In this document: piece by piece, positions 60,827 to 64,000 of the stretch
How the letters are laid out: each line of letters starts with the position of its first letter
How positions within the stretch are numbered: the stretch's first letter is position 1
Source of the DNA: Chitinophagaceae bacterium
GTDB lineage: Bacteria > Bacteroidota > Bacteroidia > Chitinophagales > Chitinophagaceae
NCBI GenBank assembly: GCA_947455215.1
Contig: CANGNA010000009.1
Coordinates: 23,320 to 87,319, forward strand
DNA length: 64,000 nt
Reading direction: 5' to 3'
Notes under the pieces: model-generated
What the model was told of the DNA's origin: nothing
Database searches by the model: none
What the model saw: the letters and a program-made list of their open reading frames with translations, nothing else
Program-made: the position numbers and the translations under genes

Positions 60827-62080
60827 ATGAAACTACAACAAGCAAATTCGGGAGCAAGAACATTAATGCAAAGGCTGGCACTTTGGCTGGTGCTTATTTT
60901 ATTGCTGGCGGGCATCACAGGTACGCTGGTTGCACTGTTTCTATGGCTACTTGATGCGGTGACGCAGATACGCTGGTATAGTGGCTGGCTGCTTTTCCTG
61001 TTGCCCGCTGCGGGTGTGGTCATTCATTTTCTTTACAAGTTATGGGGCAAGAGCGCTGAGCGGGGCAATAACCTGGTCATAGATGAGATACACGAGCCCG
61101 GTGGCGGTGTGCCATTACGCATGGCCCCGCTGATATTACTCACCACCATTATTACGCATTTATTTGGCGGGTCGGCGGGTCGGGAAGGCACAGCGGTGCA
61201 GATAGGCGGATCTGTTGCCGGAGGCATTGCCCGTAAGTTCGGGCTTGACAATAAGGTTACGCGTCTCTTACTGATGATGGGTATTGCTGCAGGTTTTGGG
61301 GCTGTATTCGGCACTCCGCTGGCCGGCGCTGTATTTGCCATGGAGGTATTGGTGGTTGGTAAGGCTGATTTCAGGAATCTGGTCCCCTGCCTTATAGCCG
61401 CTTACCTGGGCGATAAGGTGTGCGCCTTGTGGGGTATCGGCCATGTACACTATACAGTTAGTGCTACCACAGAGGTGCTGCCAGACTGGCTACTTATGTG
61501 CAAGGCGGCCATTATTGGCGCTGCGGCGGGGCTTGTTGCAAGAGTATTTTCGTGGTCGTCTCATGGTTTGAAAAATGCTGCCAATAGGTTTATCAAGCCA
61601 TCGTGGGTAATACCTGTTGTTGGGGCTGCTTTGGTCATCGCTATGGTTTATGTCTCTGGTAGTACAGATTATCTTGGTCTAGGTGTGACTACCGCTGATG
61701 GCAAAGGAATATCCATTGTCAATGCTTTTAATGGAGGTGATCTATTGGCCGGTGCGTGGATGTGGAAGTTTGCGTTTACAGTGGTTACCCTGAGTTTTGG
61801 CTTCAAAGGCGGCGAGGTAACACCTTTATTCTTTATAGGTGCATGGTTGGGGCACAGCCTGGCGGTATTGATGGGTGCTCCGGTAGATGTTTGTGCTGCT
61901 ATTGGGTTTATTGCCGTGTTTGCAGGGGCTACTAATACACCAATAGGGTGTATACTGATGGGCGTAGAGCTGTTTGGTTTTGGCAATTTCATCTATTATG
62001 CCATTGCCTGCGAGGCAGCCTATCTATTGAGCGGGCCTGTAGGTATTTATACGGCTCAACGCCGCCCAAATGACGGTTAA
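60827..62080 (+). CDS. CLC-F type fluoride/proton antiporter
   Basis: 417 residues, CLC fold. The gating glutamate lies in GREGTAVQIGG (E120), where chloride CLCs have GREGP. The second selectivity region is GFKGGEVTPLFFIGA (325 on). The usual GSGIP serine segment is replaced by GNNLVIDEIH (residues 80-89). These three differences are the marks of the fluoride-specific CLC-F branch. It expels fluoride from the cytoplasm. The fluoride riboswitch upstream gives independent support. No CBS domains. Confidence 0.93.
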   Translation: MKLQQANSGARTLMQRLALWLVLILLLAGITGTLVALFLWLLDAVTQIRWYSGWLLFLLPAAGVVIHFLYKLWGKSAERGNNLVIDEIHEPGGGVPLRMAPLILLTTIITHLFGGSAGREGTAVQIGGSVAGGIARKFGLDNKVTRLLLMMGIAAGFGAVFGTPLAGAVFAMEVLVVGKADFRNLVPCLIAAYLGDKVCALWGIGHVHYTVSATTEVLPDWLLMCKAAIIGAAAGLVARVFSWSSHGLKNAANRFIKPSWVIPVVGAALVIAMVYVSGSTDYLGLGVTTADGKGISIVNAFNGGDLLAGAWMWKFAFTVVTLSFGFKGGEVTPLFFIGAWLGHSLAVLMGAPVDVCAAIGFIAVFAGATNTPIGCILMGVELFGFGNFIYYAIACEAAYLLSGPVGIYTAQRRPNDG

Positions 62081-62097
62081 GTTGGAATGTTATATTG

Positions 62098-62130
62098 TTT
62101 GACAAAATAAATTCCATTATTCTTGTCAAA
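62098..62130. promoter_or_regulatory. Inverted repeat, possible operator
   Basis: TTTGACAA (62098-62105) and TTGTCAAA (62123-62130), perfect 8-base arms, 17-base spacer, in the 69-base gap before the second Y-family polymerase. Its spacing suits a dimeric repressor or a transcribed stem. Unknown role. Confidence 0.45.
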
Positions 62131-62149
62131 AATGTCGTAATTTAGCACT

Positions 62150-63496
62150 ATGAAGGCGGCAGAACCTAAAAAGAAGCCTGTCAGGGGCAATTTTATATCG
62201 GCTAAAACTAATTCCATTGTCATGTACATTGACATGAATAGCTATTTTGCCAGCTGCGAACAGCAACGCCATCCTCATTTAAGGGGCAAGCCCCTGGGTG
62301 TGCTTACCTACGATAGTCCGAATGCCGCTGTTATTGCCGCCTCCATAGAAGCTAAAAGAAAGGGTGTGAAGACGGGTATGCGCTTACAGGAGTGCCTGGC
62401 CTTGTGCCCCGAAATGCTGACCATAACCACCCACCCGGCCTGGTACCGGCAGATACATGTAGACATCATGCTCATTTTGCGCAAATATTGCGATGACGTA
62501 ATAGCCAAGAGTATTGACGAGGCTTCGATGAATTTTACATCGTACCGCCTGGTTTATAATGATTTTACTGCGATAGCCCGGCAGATAAAGCAAGACATAA
62601 AGGATAAATACGATTACCTGACCTGTTCTATAGGTATAGCGCCCAATTCTTTCCTGGCCAAGCTGGCCACCGAGATACAGAAGCCTGACGGACTGATAGA
62701 GATAACACCTGAGAATATAGATGGCCACCTGGCCAAAATGCAGCTGACGGACCTGCCAGGGATCGCTAAGAACAACGAGCGCCGCCTGCAGATGATAGGC
62801 ATCCGGAACCCGCTGGAGATGCGACACGCATCGGAGGCGCTGCTGCGTAAGGCGTTTGGAGGTATAGTGGGTAACTACTGGCACAAGCGGCTCAATTTTA
62901 TGGAGGTGGACGTGTATACGAATCCATTTAAAACCATGAGTGCCGGGCGTTCGCTGGGGCGGCAGATAAGAGAGGACAAACAAGCCATGGATTCTATGCT
63001 GATAGCTCTTTGTATGCGGCTGGAGCAGCGCATGGTAAAGAACCAGGTGTTCTGCAAAGAGGTGTGCCTGCACTTAAGATATTTCAACGGCGGAGAATGG
63101 GATACAAAGATCAAATTGAGTGATCCGGAGCAGGATGGCATGCGTATACGCAGGTATATTATGGATAAAATGCAGGAATACGAAGAGCCAAGGAACATAA
63201 GCCTGCTGAATGATAAGGTGCAGAAGATGACGGTGACCATAATGAGCTTTGTGAAGCAGGAATTGATACAGTATGGCTTGTTTGACAACCAGATGCGGCA
63301 GGATAAGATACGGAAGGTGATCTACGAGATGAAGGATAAGTATGACAAGAAGAATATCATCAGGAAAGGCTCTGAATTGCTGGTGCGCAATGTGCTGAAG
63401 GATGCTATAGGGTTCGGATCGGTAAAGGACCTTGTAGGTAACGACGGGGAAGTAGTGAATAAGCACATGCTTGAAGAGGACGAGGATTTTTATTGA
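62150..63496 (+). CDS. Second Y-family DNA polymerase (UmuC/DinB-like)
   Basis: 448 residues. MYIDMNSYFASCEQQ holds the first catalytic Asp, and the ASCE run is UmuC-like. KSIDEASMNF holds the second Asp-Glu pair, so catalysis looks possible. LPGIAKNNERRLQMIG is the helix-hairpin-helix. A little finger follows, with an unusual charged C-terminal extension (about residues 355-448) in place of a clear clamp-binding peptide. The N-terminal 20 residues are basic and extra to the fold. No umuD, imuA or dnaE2 partner is next to it; instead a PA0069-type radical SAM gene follows by 70 bases. Confidence 0.9.
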   Translation: MKAAEPKKKPVRGNFISAKTNSIVMYIDMNSYFASCEQQRHPHLRGKPLGVLTYDSPNAAVIAASIEAKRKGVKTGMRLQECLALCPEMLTITTHPAWYRQIHVDIMLILRKYCDDVIAKSIDEASMNFTSYRLVYNDFTAIARQIKQDIKDKYDYLTCSIGIAPNSFLAKLATEIQKPDGLIEITPENIDGHLAKMQLTDLPGIAKNNERRLQMIGIRNPLEMRHASEALLRKAFGGIVGNYWHKRLNFMEVDVYTNPFKTMSAGRSLGRQIREDKQAMDSMLIALCMRLEQRMVKNQVFCKEVCLHLRYFNGGEWDTKIKLSDPEQDGMRIRRYIMDKMQEYEEPRNISLLNDKVQKMTVTIMSFVKQELIQYGLFDNQMRQDKIRKVIYEMKDKYDKKNIIRKGSELLVRNVLKDAIGFGSVKDLVGNDGEVVNKHMLEEDEDFY

Positions 63497-63566
63497 TAGC
63501 GGTGCATAGAGGCTAAAGAGCAATACAGCTGTAGGTATAATATTTTTTTAAACGAGGAGAATTACC

Positions 63567-64000
63567 ATGATAAACCAGGAAGCGAACGACAGGTTTGAGA
63601 AGGGAAGGGGCGCGCAGTATAACCCTAAAAACAGATTTTTGAAGGGGCAGTATGTGCAAGAGCATGTAGAAGGTATAGATGAGTGGGAGCACGAACCGCG
63701 ACAAACGCAATATATTTACGATGACAGTAAAACGCTGGTGAATAAGGTGACCAGCCCCGATGTGGGGATGATGTATTCGGCCAACCCATACCAGGGCTGT
63801 GAGCATGGTTGTATCTATTGCTATGCGCGTAATTCGCACGAGTATTGGGGTTATAGCGCGGGGCTGGATTTTGAGAGCCGGATAGTGGTAAAGCGCAACG
63901 CGCCGGCCCTGTTGCGTAAGTTCTTTGATAACAAGAATTGGGTGCCTGCGCCCATCTCGCTATCGGGTAATACCGACTGTTACCAGCCTATAGAACGCAA
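63567..64000 (+). CDS. PA0069-family radical SAM protein (3' end outside window)
   Basis: The first 144 residues are visible from ATG at 63567; the frame is open to the window edge. RGAQYNPKNRFLKGQYV is followed by SPDVGMMYSANPYQGCEHGCIYCYARNSHEYWG, with the radical-SAM CxxxCxxC cluster site. The SGNTDCYQPIERK region matches the Rv2578c/PA0069 family, relatives of spore photoproduct lyase. An ACGAGGAGA sequence 7 bases before the ATG is a real Shine-Dalgarno-like site, rare in this genome type. The product is probably a nucleic-acid repair or modification enzyme; substrate unknown. Confidence 0.9.
   Translation, partial: MINQEANDRFEKGRGAQYNPKNRFLKGQYVQEHVEGIDEWEHEPRQTQYIYDDSKTLVNKVTSPDVGMMYSANPYQGCEHGCIYCYARNSHEYWGYSAGLDFESRIVVKRNAPALLRKFFDNKNWVPAPISLSGNTDCYQPIER

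Noticed and set aside
1..64000. tRNA genes, insertion sequences, prophage or integrase sites
   Set aside because: None was found by eye: no cloverleaf-like GTTCGAATC arms with CCA ends, no transposase motifs, no phage structural genes.

Overview
The window looks like a chromosomal segment of a Bacteroidota bacterium, most likely of the Chitinophagales. The evidence is the recurring promoter -7 element TAnnTTTG (in three places with a TTG-type -33 element exactly 19 bases upstream), the near absence of Shine-Dalgarno sequences, and family-restricted genes: GWxTD, DUF983, HYC_CC_PP, PID-CTERM, a giant TamB-like protein, and an AraC regulator fused to an HMA-like domain. Genus assignment is inference; no 16S gene is present. 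I see no tRNA genes, CRISPR array, insertion sequence or prophage.

Layout. 1-1849: end of a GWxTD-type gene, a small SET-domain protein, and DNA polymerase IV. 1850-14964: a 22-gene ribosomal protein and secretion run (S10 to L15, secY, map) driven by tandem promoters. It is flanked by neither the usual rpsL-rpsG-fusA genes nor the usual infA-rpoA-rplQ genes, and its spacers are punctuated by hairpins. 15015-16070: small membrane or zinc-ribbon proteins. 16096-20603: a minus-strand copper-handling operon (CopA ATPase, HYC_CC_PP protein, two exported HMA proteins, an outer-membrane-type protein). Its probable HMA-AraC regulator lies at 22815-23378, beyond a DUF4279-like gene, a methyltransferase and a Txe/YoeB toxin-antitoxin pair. 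23630-27672: gyrA and a TPR protein. 27800-36963: desaturase, DUF6000-like protein, scpA, biotin carboxylase, an interrupted membrane gene, an orphan antitoxin-like gene, a serine hydrolase, a frameshifted antitoxin remnant and an ABC-F ATPase. 37374-42134: a sensor protein lacking an ATPase domain, a RelE/ParE module, ribBA and a glycosyltransferase. 42135-51057: TamB-like protein, prolyl oligopeptidase and an AsmA-like protein.

51058-52147 is a gene-free 1.1 kb tract holding a period-7 repeat, a dispersed repeat also found near 37.2 kb, and several hairpins. 52148-64000: alpha/beta hydrolase, transaldolase-type aldolase, trmN6-tsaD, the RNase P RNA gene, a PID-CTERM protein, a two-domain OmpA protein, a queuosine precursor transporter, a CDF transporter with a cysteine-rich tail and an SMR exporter. 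It ends with a CLC-F type fluoride antiporter preceded by a fluoride riboswitch, a second Y-family polymerase and the start of a PA0069-type radical SAM gene.

How the genes work together. The clearest functional units are the translation and secretion operon, the copper envelope operon with its regulator, and the riboswitch-controlled fluoride exporter. Two toxin-antitoxin pairs and the polymerase plus radical SAM pair are further units. The AT-richer small genes between housekeeping genes (28.9-29.6, 32.3-33.2, 34.7-35.2 and 38.6-39.5 kb) look like accessory insertions, and two of them are broken.
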